From: CAVSQX01 sp963730225
Lineage (GTDB): Bacteria; Planctomycetota; Phycisphaerae; Tepidisphaerales; Tepidisphaeraceae
Length of the DNA stretch: 64,000 nt
NCBI GenBank assembly: GCA_963730225.1
Contig: CAVSQX010000005.1
Location: 65,094 to 129,093, forward strand
Reading direction: 5' to 3'
A program made the translations under genes and the position numbers. Positions 26,166 to 33,785 of the stretch are shown here, piece by piece (the first letter of the stretch is position 1; each line of letters opens with the position of its first letter). The notes beneath the pieces were generated by a model. It did no database searches, had not been told where the DNA came from, and worked only from the letters and a program-made list of their open reading frames with translations.

Positions 26166-26287
26166 GGATTGCCTATTGCCTATTTCCTATTGCCTATTTC
26201 CTATTGCCAATTGCCTATTGCCTATCGAAAAGACAAGATCGCGCCCTTCAGTAGGCAATAGGAAATGGGCAATAGGAAATAGGCAAT
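26166..26287. repeat. Inverted heptamer array, copy 3 (largest)
   Basis: Left arm 26166-26224 has about eight heptads (TTGCCTA, TTTCCTA, TTGCCAA); right arm 26249-26287 has about five complementary heptads (TAGGCAA, TAGGAAA, TGGGCAA). The order of unit variants in one arm mirrors the other only partly. It fills most of the gap between eno and the PilZ gene. Confidence 0.85.
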
Positions 26288-26290
26288 TCT

Positions 26291-26749
26291 TTACGACAAA
26301 ATCGCTTTGGAAATCCGCCCCATTTCGGCCACGTCGTTCGAATCCAGATCGCTACGTGACCCGCTCAACTGCCGCCCAGCCCGCTCGACTTCCGCCGAAT
26401 TCAGCACGCGTTTGATCCTCGCCCCGATCAGATACCGATCTTTCTCCGTCCGCCGGCAGTAAGCCGTGACGCATACCAACCAGATCGGCTGATCGCGGAT
26501 CGTCGGCAATTCCACGATGAACCGCTGTTCCTTGCCTAATCGCTTCGAGTGATATAACCCCACGCCGCTGTGGGAGATATCGCGCACACGCATCCGAATT
26601 CCACCCCGACGCACGCGATCCCGGGCACTGATCATCAGCACTTCGGCCGACAGCCCCACCCGCGGCTCCGATCGCTTTTCGGCGCTGCTTCTTCCGTCGG
26701 AGCGCAGCGATCCGACGATTTCCTCGAACATCTCGGCCGAGAGGCGCAT
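26291..26749 (-). CDS. PilZ-domain protein
   Basis: A 152-residue protein that probably binds cyclic di-GMP. EKRSEPRVGLSAEVLM gives the N-terminal RxxxR-type arginine motif (here RSEPR), and VRDISHSGVGLYHSKRL the (D/N)xSxxG motif, with the beta-barrel strands following (RFIVELP, WLVCVTAYCRR, LIGARIKRV). The ATG at 26749 is taken as start; TTG 26803 would add 18 residues. Only HD-GYP among cyclic di-GMP enzymes is in the window (33786-35483), so the two could share a signalling circuit. It starts downstream of pyrD on the same strand. Confidence 0.8.
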   Translation of the reverse strand: MRLSAEMFEEIVGSLRSDGRSSAEKRSEPRVGLSAEVLMISARDRVRRGGIRMRVRDISHSGVGLYHSKRLGKEQRFIVELPTIRDQPIWLVCVTAYCRRTEKDRYLIGARIKRVLNSAEVERAGRQLSGSRSDLDSNDVAEMGRISKAILS

Positions 26750-26812
26750 AACCAATAGAATCGGACATCCCCCGGCAAAAGTTGACGCGATTCGCCGCAG
26801 CAAGCCGCCCGC

Positions 26813-27769
26813 TCATGGATACGGCGCCGGCCGGGGCTGATCCGACGGCATCTCCAGGGCGCCCACCAAATCGCTCACGCCCGGCACTTTCATCCTTTCC
26901 AGATACGCAGCGATTCCCTCGCAGATTTTATTGGGCGTGGCCGGATCGACGAACAACGCCGTCCCGATCCCCACCGCCGATGCCCCAGCCAGGATAAACT
27001 CCACCGCATCCTGCCAATTCTGCACGCCCCCCATGCCGATGATCGGCACCCCCGCCGATTTGGCCACGCCACGATATGTTCGACTGACCAAATGCAACGC
27101 CATCGGCTTGATCGCCGGGCCGGACAAACCGCCGGTGACGTTCTCCAATCTCGGCCGGCGCTTGTTTACGTCGATCGTCATCGCCGTGAACGTGTTGACC
27201 AGCGACAGCAAGTCCGCCCCGCCGTCGACCGCCGCCGCCGCCGTCGCGGTGATGTCGGCGACGTTCGGCGAGAGTTTCACGATCAGCCGTTTGTGCGGCA
27301 TCGCTTTCTTCACGCATTTCACCAATTCCTTCAGCCGCCCGGCGTCGGTGCCAAACGTCAATCCATCCTTCACATTCGGACACGAAACATTCAACTCCAC
27401 AGCCGCCACGCAATTCAGATCGTCCATCGCCGCGCAGGTTTCGCCATAATCGTCGTAGCTGTGCCCCGCCACATTCACGATCACCGGGCACGGCATTTTT
27501 TTCAGCAGCGGAACTTTTTCCGACAGGAACCGCTTCAATCCGACATTCGCCAGCCCGATCGCATTGAGCATTCCCGCCCGCGTTTCGACGATGCGTGTCG
27601 GCTCATTCCCGGCTCGTTCTTCCAGCGTGATCGACTTGGTGACAAACGCCCCCAGCCGCGAGAGATCCATGAAATCGGCATATTCAAACGCATATCCGCT
27701 GGTGCCCGAGCAGGTCATCGTCGGATTGCTCAGCTTCAGACCGGCCAGATTTATCGAAAGATCGCTCAC
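26813..27769 (-). CDS. pyrD: Dihydroorotate dehydrogenase, class 1B-type
   Basis: Oxidises dihydroorotate to orotate with FMN in pyrimidine synthesis. NPTMTCSGTSGYAFEYADFMD, GAFVTKSITLEERAGNEPTRI, MLNAIGLANVGLKRFL, PVIVNVAGHSYDDY, ELNVSCPNVKDGLTFGTD (active-site Cys region), RLIVKLSPNVADI, NTFTAMTIDVNKRRPRL and GVPIIGMGGVQNWQDAVEFILAGASAVGIGTALF are the expected FMN and substrate motifs. At 318 residues it matches class 1B, whose electron partner PyrK is not nearby. A cysteine as catalytic base marks class 1. Confidence 0.95.
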   Translation of the reverse strand: MSDLSINLAGLKLSNPTMTCSGTSGYAFEYADFMDLSRLGAFVTKSITLEERAGNEPTRIVETRAGMLNAIGLANVGLKRFLSEKVPLLKKMPCPVIVNVAGHSYDDYGETCAAMDDLNCVAAVELNVSCPNVKDGLTFGTDAGRLKELVKCVKKAMPHKRLIVKLSPNVADITATAAAAVDGGADLLSLVNTFTAMTIDVNKRRPRLENVTGGLSGPAIKPMALHLVSRTYRGVAKSAGVPIIGMGGVQNWQDAVEFILAGASAVGIGTALFVDPATPNKICEGIAAYLERMKVPGVSDLVGALEMPSDQPRPAPYP

Positions 27770-27810
27770 GCCGTTCTTTTAGCGCCGAACAAAATAAACG
27801 CAAGCCTCCC

Positions 27811-27836
27811 GCGTAGCGGTCCCCCCGAAGGGGCAC
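27811..27836 (+). repeat. 26-bp hairpin repeat before the aldo/keto reductase gene
   Basis: Starts GCGTAGCGGTC and ends CCCGAAGGGGCAC, forming a hairpin with a GAA-containing loop. It matches 55896-55921 at 25 of 26 bases. It stands 14 bases before the ATG at 27851, where it would fold in the 5' leader. Confidence 0.7.
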
Positions 27837-27850
27837 TATTATTTCCAATT

Positions 27851-28924
27851 ATGAATCCGCGCTCTCTGGGCAACACCCCGGTTCAACTCTCTCCCATCTC
27901 CCTGGGCTGCTGGATTTTCGGCGTCGACTGGTGGGGCCATTACACCGACGATCGCGCCGTCGAACTCTGCCAATTCGGCTACGACCACGGCATCACGTTT
28001 TTCGACAACGGCGACGCCTACGGCAACGGCCGGGCCGAAACACTTGTCGGAAAGTTCCTCGCCGAATCTGCCGTATCGCGCGAGCAAATCCAAATCGGCG
28101 GAAAATTCGGCTACGATTTTTACTCCGACCCCGGCGAGCCCGGCAGCCACCGCGAGCGCAAGCAGGATTTCTCTCCCGAATTTCTCCGCCTCGCTCTGGA
28201 AAAATCCCTCCAGCGCGTCGGCACCGATTACTTCGACCTGTACATGGCCCACAACATCAAGCTCCCGCAATTCCGCGATGATGTCTTCGCCGAATTGGAC
28301 AAGCTCAAAACCGAGGGAAAGATCCGCGCCTGGGGCGTGAGCCTCGGCCCCGCAATCGGCTGGCGCGACGAAGGTTTTTCCGCCATCCTCGACCACCACG
28401 CCCAAGCCGTCCAAACCGTTTTCAATCTTTTCGAGCAGAACCCCGGCCGAGAATTCTGCCAGCTCGCCCACGCCTTCAAAGCCGGTGTGCTGGCCCGCGT
28501 TCACGACAACAGCAGCATTCTCAAGGACACGGTAAAGCTCGACACGACGATCGACGCCAACGATCACCGCAAATTCCGCGATCAATCCTGGAAAATCTTC
28601 GGCCTCAAAAAACTCGAGTTGGTCCGCCATTACGCATCCGAGCACGGCATGACCGTTCATCAACTCGCCTGCAAATGGCTGCTCCAGCAGCCCGCCCTGG
28701 CCAGCATCACCGGCACATTCTTGAACGAACACGAAATCCGCGAAGCTGTAGAATCGGTGGACAAGCCCAATCTTTCCCGAGCAGAATTGCAGCAGATCAT
28801 CGAAGATTACGCCGTCGATTTCGGCCTCGGCCCCGACGCTCATCCCTGCGATCTCAAAAGCAGCGTCGATAAATCCGGCAAGGTGCGCAGCAGCTACGTT
28901 CCCCCGCCCGTGTTGATCGCATGA
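27851..28924 (+). CDS. Aldo/keto reductase
   Basis: A 357-residue NADPH-dependent oxidoreductase. LGNTPVQLSPISLGCWIFG opens the barrel; FFDNGDAYGNGRAETLVGKFL carries the catalytic Asp/Tyr; ENSATIFTPTP-like sequence is not in this frame, but QIGGKFGYDFY carries the catalytic Lys; YFDLYMAHNIKLPQ has His in an HN context; VGTDYFDLY and KIRAWGVSLG follow. It is longer than the usual 320-330 residues because of a C-terminal extension ending in SYVPPPVLIA. Physiological substrate unknown. Its stop overlaps the next ATG by four bases. Confidence 0.85.
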   Translation: MNPRSLGNTPVQLSPISLGCWIFGVDWWGHYTDDRAVELCQFGYDHGITFFDNGDAYGNGRAETLVGKFLAESAVSREQIQIGGKFGYDFYSDPGEPGSHRERKQDFSPEFLRLALEKSLQRVGTDYFDLYMAHNIKLPQFRDDVFAELDKLKTEGKIRAWGVSLGPAIGWRDEGFSAILDHHAQAVQTVFNLFEQNPGREFCQLAHAFKAGVLARVHDNSSILKDTVKLDTTIDANDHRKFRDQSWKIFGLKKLELVRHYASEHGMTVHQLACKWLLQQPALASITGTFLNEHEIREAVESVDKPNLSRAELQQIIEDYAVDFGLGPDAHPCDLKSSVDKSGKVRSSYVPPPVLIA

Positions 28925-29286
28925 GCCCGATGTCGCCACTTCGTTACGCCATTCTCCATCACCAACTTCCCGACGGCAGCCACTTTGATCTGATGTTCGA
29001 AACCCTCCCCGGCTCCTCGTTGGCGACTTGGCGAAGTCCGCAATGGCCGATTGAGCAGCCGACGATTGTCACCCGCATCAAAGATCACCGTCGAATTTTT
29101 CTGGAATACGAAGGCGAGCTATCCGAATCCCGCGGCTACATCGTCCGCGTCGCCGGTGGAACTTGCGATCTCTCCATTGGCGAGAATTCCGTCTGGACTA
29201 TTCGCCTGCTCAGCGGCGTTTCGCCGCAGGCTTTTTCACTGTCACTCGTCGCCGCTGATCAATGGAATTTCACGCCCCGGTCGTAG
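28921..29286 (+). CDS. Small LigD 3'-phosphoesterase-domain-like protein
   Basis: A 121-residue protein. LHHQLPDGSHFDLMFE...LATWRSP...TRIKDHRRIFLEYEGELSESRGYIVRVAGGTCDL has the layout of the LigD phosphoesterase domain (His-x-aspartate-Leu block, then DHxxxYxxFEG, then xGxY). In LigD the domain trims 3' ends at breaks; stand-alone versions are known in bacteria and archaea. Whether the catalytic His/Asp/Arg set is complete cannot be settled by eye. It is translationally coupled to the aldo/keto reductase (ATGA overlap). Confidence 0.6.
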   Translation: MSPMSPLRYAILHHQLPDGSHFDLMFETLPGSSLATWRSPQWPIEQPTIVTRIKDHRRIFLEYEGELSESRGYIVRVAGGTCDLSIGENSVWTIRLLSGVSPQAFSLSLVAADQWNFTPRS

Positions 29287-29289
29287 CGC

Positions 29290-29330
29290 AAAAAAAAGGT
29301 GCCGTGGACCTCTCGGCGTTCCACGGCACC
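29290..29330 (-). terminator. Strong intrinsic terminator, minus strand
   Basis: An 11-bp perfect stem (29298-29308 with 29320-29330, GGTGCCGTGGA/TCCACGGCACC) with an 11-base loop; on the minus strand it is followed by eight U (A8 at 29290-29297). It ends the candidate small RNA and could also stop the plus-strand gene from running on. Confidence 0.85.
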
Positions 29331-29521
29331 CAGGGAAGGAGGATCGTTTCCGCCGCGGATCAGACTTCAATCTCGGCCCGCCGCGGCCTCAGGAATAATA
29401 CGATATCCCGCCGCCGACGTTCGCAATCCAAGCGAATTGCGCGCATTTCCGGGCGATCGAAAAATCGACGGCACCGCCTGTGTCGTTTATGCCGACAACA
29501 TCGGAATAATGCGACTGTAAC
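29290..29521 (-). ncRNA. Candidate small RNA or short mRNA between nth and the LigD-like gene
   Basis: Bounded by a promoter match (TTGCCG, 16 bases, TATAGT; 29555-29528) and a strong intrinsic terminator ending at 29290, giving a transcript of roughly 230 bases on the minus strand. It holds no recognised gene; the best short frame is 28 codons (29446-29360), rich in arginine, with no ribosome site. It could instead be the 3' leader of nth mRNA, whose stop is at 29556, but the promoter match directly after that stop argues for its own transcript. Confidence 0.45.
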
Positions 29522-29527
29522 TATCGG

Positions 29528-29555
29528 ACTATACTCAAGATACGCGCAGCGGCAA
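29528..29555 (-). promoter_or_regulatory. Promoter match for the candidate small RNA
   Basis: On the minus strand TTGCCG (29555-29550) and TATAGT (29533-29528) are separated by 16 bases, near the sigma-70 consensus. GTCCGATAG follows immediately, echoing the motif at other promoters in this window. Confidence 0.5.
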
Positions 29556-30236
29556 TCAGGCGTCGGCCTTGGCTCCGGCGAGAAACCGTTTGCCGCTGGG
29601 GCAGTGCTTTTCGATCGCGCATCGCTGGCACATCGGCTTTCGCGCAAGGCAAACGTTTCTCCCGTGAAAAATCAGCAAATGCGACCAGAGCGTCCAGTCT
29701 TCCCGGGGCACTAGCTCCATCAAATCCTGCTCGATTTTCACCGGATCGCTGTGCGTGCTCAGCTCCAGGCGCTGGCTCAGCCGACTCACGTGCGTATCCA
29801 CCACCACGCCTTCGTTCATCCCGAAAGAATTCCCCAGCACCACGTTGGCCGTTTTGCGCCCGACGCCCGGCAGATTCGTCAACTCCTCCATCGTCCTTGG
29901 CACTTGGCCGCCATGACGCTCGATCAGCGCGGCTCCCATGGCTCGCAGGCTCTTGGCCTTGTTGCGAAAAAAGCCCGTCGATTGAATTTCCTTCTCCAGC
30001 GTCTCTTGCGATGCCGCGGCGAAATCCCCGGCAGATTTGTATTTGCGAAACAAATCCTTCGTCACCATGTTCACCCGCACATCGGTGCACTGCGCCGACA
30101 GAATCGTCGCCACCAGCAACTGAAGCGGCGTTCGATAATTCAAACTGCATCGAGCCGACGGATAGGTTTTTTTGAGAATCGGCAGAATCGCCGCCACGCG
30201 CCTGCGCCGATCCTGAAACTTCTTCGACGCCGCCAT
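29556..30236 (-). CDS. nth: Endonuclease III
   Basis: A DNA glycosylase/AP lyase that removes oxidised pyrimidines. The helix-hairpin-helix NLPGVGRKTANVVL holds the catalytic Lys (K128); VVVDTHVSRL the catalytic Asp (D147); CLARKPMCQRCAIEKHC is the C-x6-C-x2-C-x5-C [4Fe-4S] loop. At 226 residues it has the usual length. It follows the DUF4149 gene by one base, in the order lpxA, DUF4149, nth on the minus strand. Confidence 0.96.
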   Translation of the reverse strand: MAASKKFQDRRRRVAAILPILKKTYPSARCSLNYRTPLQLLVATILSAQCTDVRVNMVTKDLFRKYKSAGDFAAASQETLEKEIQSTGFFRNKAKSLRAMGAALIERHGGQVPRTMEELTNLPGVGRKTANVVLGNSFGMNEGVVVDTHVSRLSQRLELSTHSDPVKIEQDLMELVPREDWTLWSHLLIFHGRNVCLARKPMCQRCAIEKHCPSGKRFLAGAKADA

Positions 30237-30237
30237 C

Positions 30238-30840
30238 TCACCCTCGCGCTTCGATAACCGGATGCGTCTGCGGCGCCGGGGCGATGTTGCTGCTGAACAG
30301 AATCATCCCCAGCAGCAGCGCCGCCAGGACCGTCAGCAGCGTCAGGCTCTGCCGTTGCGCTCGGTCGAACCGTTCCTTGGCCGGGTTGGCCACTTCCGGT
30401 TCGTCCGCATGCTCGATGTACTGCTTGCGATTCCTGGAAATCTTCGGCCATACCGCCAGCCAGTCGTACATGACGATTCCCGCCGCCCCCGCAAACAGCA
30501 GCGACCGCAGCACCGCCGCGGCGCGGTTATCCGACAGCGGATCGATCGGACTGTGCGACAGATCAATCAAGAACGGCTGCGCAATCAGCGCCACCAGCAG
30601 CAGTCCCGCGCAGATCAATTCCACGATGAGCAATCTTTGAATCAGATTCGCCACGATCGTCCCGGCCAGCAGCGTGCCGTGCTGACCGTCCAGATTCACC
30701 GACAGCACGTCCGTCAAAATCGGATTTCTCTCCGCGACCGACTTGAAAATGATCGGCGCCGACAGCGCAATGAACAGCACGCCGCCGAACCATGTCGACA
30801 GCGCCAGCCAATACACAATCTGCACCATTTGAAAAAACAT
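30238..30840 (-). CDS. DUF4149-family membrane protein
   Basis: A 200-residue inner-membrane protein with four hydrophobic helices: about 8-28 (VYWLALSTWFGGVLFIALSAP), 70-92 (LLIVELICAGLLLVALIAQP), 113-130 and 167-186 (LTLLTVLAALLLGMILFSS). FGGVLFIALSAPIIFK matches the DUF4149 N-terminal region. No biochemical role is known for the family. It lies 33 bases after lpxA and one base before nth. Confidence 0.72.
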   Translation of the reverse strand: MFFQMVQIVYWLALSTWFGGVLFIALSAPIIFKSVAERNPILTDVLSVNLDGQHGTLLAGTIVANLIQRLLIVELICAGLLLVALIAQPFLIDLSHSPIDPLSDNRAAAVLRSLLFAGAAGIVMYDWLAVWPKISRNRKQYIEHADEPEVANPAKERFDRAQRQSLTLLTVLAALLLGMILFSSNIAPAPQTHPVIEARG

Positions 30841-30873
30841 CGGCGTTCAGCGTAGCGCCCGGAGCGATTCAAA

Positions 30874-31689
30874 TCAATCTTCATCGGGCGACTGGGAATT
30901 GGCTCCTCGTGACTTGAGGCTCCGAAGCACGCCGCGGCGGGACGTACGAATGAATTCCACCAATTCCGCGACCTCCGGCGGCATGGGTAACTGCCTGGCG
31001 ATCTCCGCCAGCGCCGTCGGCGTGCTGCGGTGCCGATGCAGGGAGCCGTACGCAGCGCGAATCCCAGCGATCGCTTCCCGGCTCAACCCCGATCGTTTGC
31101 AGCCGATTGAATTGTACCCTCTTAATCCGCTGTACCTCACCGCGCCAAACGGCGGCACATCCTGCGTAATCGCTTCGTTGCCGCCGACAATTGCCAATCG
31201 GCCGATTCGCACGAACTGGTGAATCACGCATCCACCCCCAAGGAAAACACGGGCGCCGACCACGCAATGCCCGCCCAGCAGCGCCCCCGATGCCTGAACA
31301 ATGTCATCCTCCAGCCGGCAGTCGTGGCCCACATGACTGCCCGACATGAAAAAGCATCTCCGGCCGACGCGCGTGGCGTTCTCGATTCCCGGCTTCATGG
31401 ATCGGTGCAGCTGCGCGGTCTCTCGGATCACCGTCTCATCGCCGACGATTAGCGAGGTTTCCTCACCCCGATACCCCAGATGCTGCGGCTCCAGCCCCAC
31501 ATACGCCGCTGGTCCGATCCTGCATCGGCTGCCAATCACCGCATGCCCATGCAGCACGCTGTGCGCGCCGACCATCGTGCCCGCGCCGATTTCTACTCGT
31601 CCCTGCACAACCACGTACGGCCCAATCTCCACGTCCTGGGCCAACTCCGCTTTGGAATCAATGATTGCCGTTGGATGAATCTTCGCCAT
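30874..31689 (-). CDS. lpxA: UDP-N-acetylglucosamine O-acyltransferase LpxA
   Basis: Attaches a 3-hydroxyacyl chain to UDP-GlcNAc, the first step of lipid A synthesis. Left-handed beta-helix hexapeptides fill residues 1-190 (IHPTAIID, VEIGPYVVV, IGAGTMVGAHSVL, IGSRCRIGP). SGSHVGHDC gives H119 and H122, matching the E. coli catalytic pair. GGNEAITQDVPPFGAVRYSG and the helical C-domain with RAAYGSLHR follow. At 271 residues it is full length. Together with the HldE-like gene it suggests an LPS-type outer membrane. A TATAAT box lies 36 bases upstream. Confidence 0.93.
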   Translation of the reverse strand: MAKIHPTAIIDSKAELAQDVEIGPYVVVQGRVEIGAGTMVGAHSVLHGHAVIGSRCRIGPAAYVGLEPQHLGYRGEETSLIVGDETVIRETAQLHRSMKPGIENATRVGRRCFFMSGSHVGHDCRLEDDIVQASGALLGGHCVVGARVFLGGGCVIHQFVRIGRLAIVGGNEAITQDVPPFGAVRYSGLRGYNSIGCKRSGLSREAIAGIRAAYGSLHRHRSTPTALAEIARQLPMPPEVAELVEFIRTSRRGVLRSLKSRGANSQSPDED

Positions 31690-31724
31690 TCGATGCCGCG
31701 CTTCGCTGGAACCGCGGCCGACGC

Positions 31725-31730
31725 ATTATA
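31725..31730 (-). promoter_or_regulatory. TATAAT -10 box upstream of lpxA
   Basis: A consensus TATAAT on the minus strand in the 46-bp gap between gspE and lpxA; the preceding sequence has no clear -35 box. It implies that lpxA has its own start rather than only read-through from the secretion cluster. Confidence 0.4.
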
Positions 31731-31735
31731 TTCAC

Positions 31736-33439
31736 TCACGCCGCCACCCGATACACCTCGTCCATCGACGTGATCCCCGCCTTCACTTTTTCCATCCCAT
31801 CGGTCCGCAGCGTTTTCATCCCCGCCTTTTTCGCCGCCTCGCGCAGTTCCGCGGCCGTCGCTCCCTGGCTGATCTTCTCGACCATCTCCTCCTGCGGAAT
31901 GAGCAATTCGTAAATTCCGATTCGCCCCGAATATCCGATGTTCCCGCACTGTTCGCATCCCTTGGCCCGGTAGAGGGTCTCGGCGACGCCGGCGCTTTTT
32001 TCCATCTGACGCTTCTCGCTGGCACTGGGCTTGTACGCTTCCTTGCAGCTCTGGCACAATTTCCGCACCAGCCGCTGCGCCAGCACGCCTCCCAGCGTCG
32101 CCCCGACCAGGTACGGTTCCAGCCCGATGTTGTACAACCGCCCGATCGCCGCCACCGCGTCGGGGGTGTGCATCGTCGAAAGCACCAGATGGCCCGTCAA
32201 TGCCGCCTGCGCCGCCAGCATCGCCGTTTCGCCGTCGGCCAATTCGCTGACCATCAGCACATCCGGATCCTGCCGCAGCAGCGTCCGCAGCGCCAGCGGA
32301 AGCGTGAATCCGATTTTCGCATTCACCTGAAACTGATTGGCCCCGGAAAGATGATGCTCCACCGGGTCTTCCACCGTGCAGATATTCAGATCTTCGCGGT
32401 TGAGCTCTTGCAACGCGGCATACAACGTCGTGCTTTTTCCGCACCCCGCCGGCCCGCTCACCAGCACAATTCCGGACTGCATCGCAATCAACTTGCGCCA
32501 CGCCTTCAGGGCATCGTACGTGAATCCGAGCTTCTCCAGCCGCAGCGAAACCTTCTCGTTATCGCTGATGCGAATGACGATTTTCTCCCCGCAGTGGCCC
32601 GGCACCGTGCCGACATGCAACTCCACCGGTCGATTTTCGATGACCAGATGAATGCTTCCATCCTGCGGCAGCCGCCGCTGGGCGACTTCCATTCCCGCCA
32701 TCATTTTCAATCGCGCCGTCACCGCCAGATGCATTTGCGGCGGTGGACGCAGCCGCTCGGTCAATCGCCCGTCGATGCGATAGCGAATCCGCAGCGCGTT
32801 TTCCCCCGGCTCAATATGCACATCGCTGGCCCGCTGTTTCACGGCGTTAAAAATGCAGTAATTCACCAGCTTGACGACCGGAGGTTCCTCCGCCGCTTTG
32901 GCCAAATCGGTCGGCGGCTCGGACCGCGGCTGCACCACCGTGAATTCGCCCGGCTCGCGCTCCTCGACAATGTCGTCGATCACGAACACCTGATCGTTGG
33001 GCAAATACGCCTGCAACGTGGCTTTGATGTCCCGCGCCGTCGCCGCCACCACCTGCACCGCCCGCCCGCTTATCCGCTCGATCTCTTCCAGCAGAAAAAC
33101 GTTCGCCGGCTCCGGCACCGCCACCGTCAGCAGGCCCTCCACCAGAAACAACGGCAGCACCTGGTGCTTTTCCAGAAATTCCTTGGGCAATACCGAGATG
33201 ATTTTCGCATCGGCCACCTTCGGACTCACCCGCGCATACGGCACCCCGTACGCCTGCGCCAGCGCGGCGGTGATCTGATCCTCGCTGCACAATCCCTGCT
33301 CGACGAGGATTTCCCCCAGCAGCTTCTGATGATTGCATTTCCGCTGTTCCTCCAGCGCGCTCTGCACCTGCTCCTGCTGCACCGCGCCGCGGCTCAGCAG
33401 CAATTCTCCCAGCGGTTTTTTTTCCAATGAGGCGATCAT
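31736..33439 (-). CDS. Type II secretion / type IV pilus ATPase GspE/PilB
   Basis: The cytoplasmic ATPase that drives pilus or pseudopilus extension. Residues 1-150 form the MshEN/GspE N-domain (LGEILVEQGL, ITAALAQAYGVPYA), where some homologues bind cyclic di-GMP. SDVHIEPGENALRIRYRIDG opens the ATPase; GPAGCGKST (329-336) is Walker A; DPDVLMVSELADGETA (391-) is Walker B, differing from the usual GEIRD by SELAD; TLHTxD-like STMHTPDA follows; C462, C465, C495, C498 form the zinc site. At 567 residues it is full length. It ends the long minus-strand cluster, four bases after the STAS gene. Confidence 0.92.
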   Translation of the reverse strand: MIASLEKKPLGELLLSRGAVQQEQVQSALEEQRKCNHQKLLGEILVEQGLCSEDQITAALAQAYGVPYARVSPKVADAKIISVLPKEFLEKHQVLPLFLVEGLLTVAVPEPANVFLLEEIERISGRAVQVVAATARDIKATLQAYLPNDQVFVIDDIVEEREPGEFTVVQPRSEPPTDLAKAAEEPPVVKLVNYCIFNAVKQRASDVHIEPGENALRIRYRIDGRLTERLRPPPQMHLAVTARLKMMAGMEVAQRRLPQDGSIHLVIENRPVELHVGTVPGHCGEKIVIRISDNEKVSLRLEKLGFTYDALKAWRKLIAMQSGIVLVSGPAGCGKSTTLYAALQELNREDLNICTVEDPVEHHLSGANQFQVNAKIGFTLPLALRTLLRQDPDVLMVSELADGETAMLAAQAALTGHLVLSTMHTPDAVAAIGRLYNIGLEPYLVGATLGGVLAQRLVRKLCQSCKEAYKPSASEKRQMEKSAGVAETLYRAKGCEQCGNIGYSGRIGIYELLIPQEEMVEKISQGATAAELREAAKKAGMKTLRTDGMEKVKAGITSMDEVYRVAA

Positions 33440-33443
33440 CGAT

Positions 33444-33782
33444 TCATCGCATCGTCTTCAGCGCGCTCGCCACGTCCGGCGCGCACTGAAAACGATGGTC
33501 CAGGCGCGTCACTTCCAGGATTTTCTTCAGATTCAGGTTCATCCCCGCCAGCTTCAACTGCCCGTCGGAATCCTCGCAGCGGCGCTTGATCCACAGCAAG
33601 GCTTCGAGTCCCTGGCTATCGATGATCGCGGTTTTTTCCAGATCGATCACGAACTGGCTGATTCGCCGCTGCTCGATGCACTCCAGCGCGTTTTTTTTCG
33701 CCGCCGCCGCACCCTCGCCGGTCATCTCACCGGTGACCGACATCACGCAGACGCCGTCGTAATCGTCGCAACGGATTCGCAC
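33444..33782 (-). CDS. STAS-domain protein (anti-sigma factor antagonist-like)
   Basis: A 112-residue STAS domain. VCVMSVTGEMTGEGAAAAK, FVIDLEKTAIIDSQGLEALLWIKRRC and LKLAGMNLNLKKILEVTRLD are the beta strands and helix of SpoIIAA-like proteins; IIDSQGLEAL contains the serine phosphorylated in that family. It probably takes part in a partner-switching regulator, though no anti-sigma kinase is in the window. It lies three bases after the HD-GYP gene and four before gspE. Confidence 0.85.
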   Translation of the reverse strand: MRIRCDDYDGVCVMSVTGEMTGEGAAAAKKNALECIEQRRISQFVIDLEKTAIIDSQGLEALLWIKRRCEDSDGQLKLAGMNLNLKKILEVTRLDHRFQCAPDVASALKTMR

Positions 33783-33785
33783 GTT

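Noticed and set aside
26166..26287. CRISPR-like array
   Set aside because: Units are seven bases and directly adjacent, arms are inverted, and there are no unique spacers or cas genes.
26122..26415. A 97-codon plus-strand frame over the heptamer array
   Set aside because: Encodes CLLPISYCLFPIANC-type repeats only because of the heptads; no ribosome site and no conserved content.
27092..27850. Long N-terminal extension of the aldo/keto reductase
   Set aside because: It is antisense to pyrD; the reductase fold begins at the ATG at 27851.
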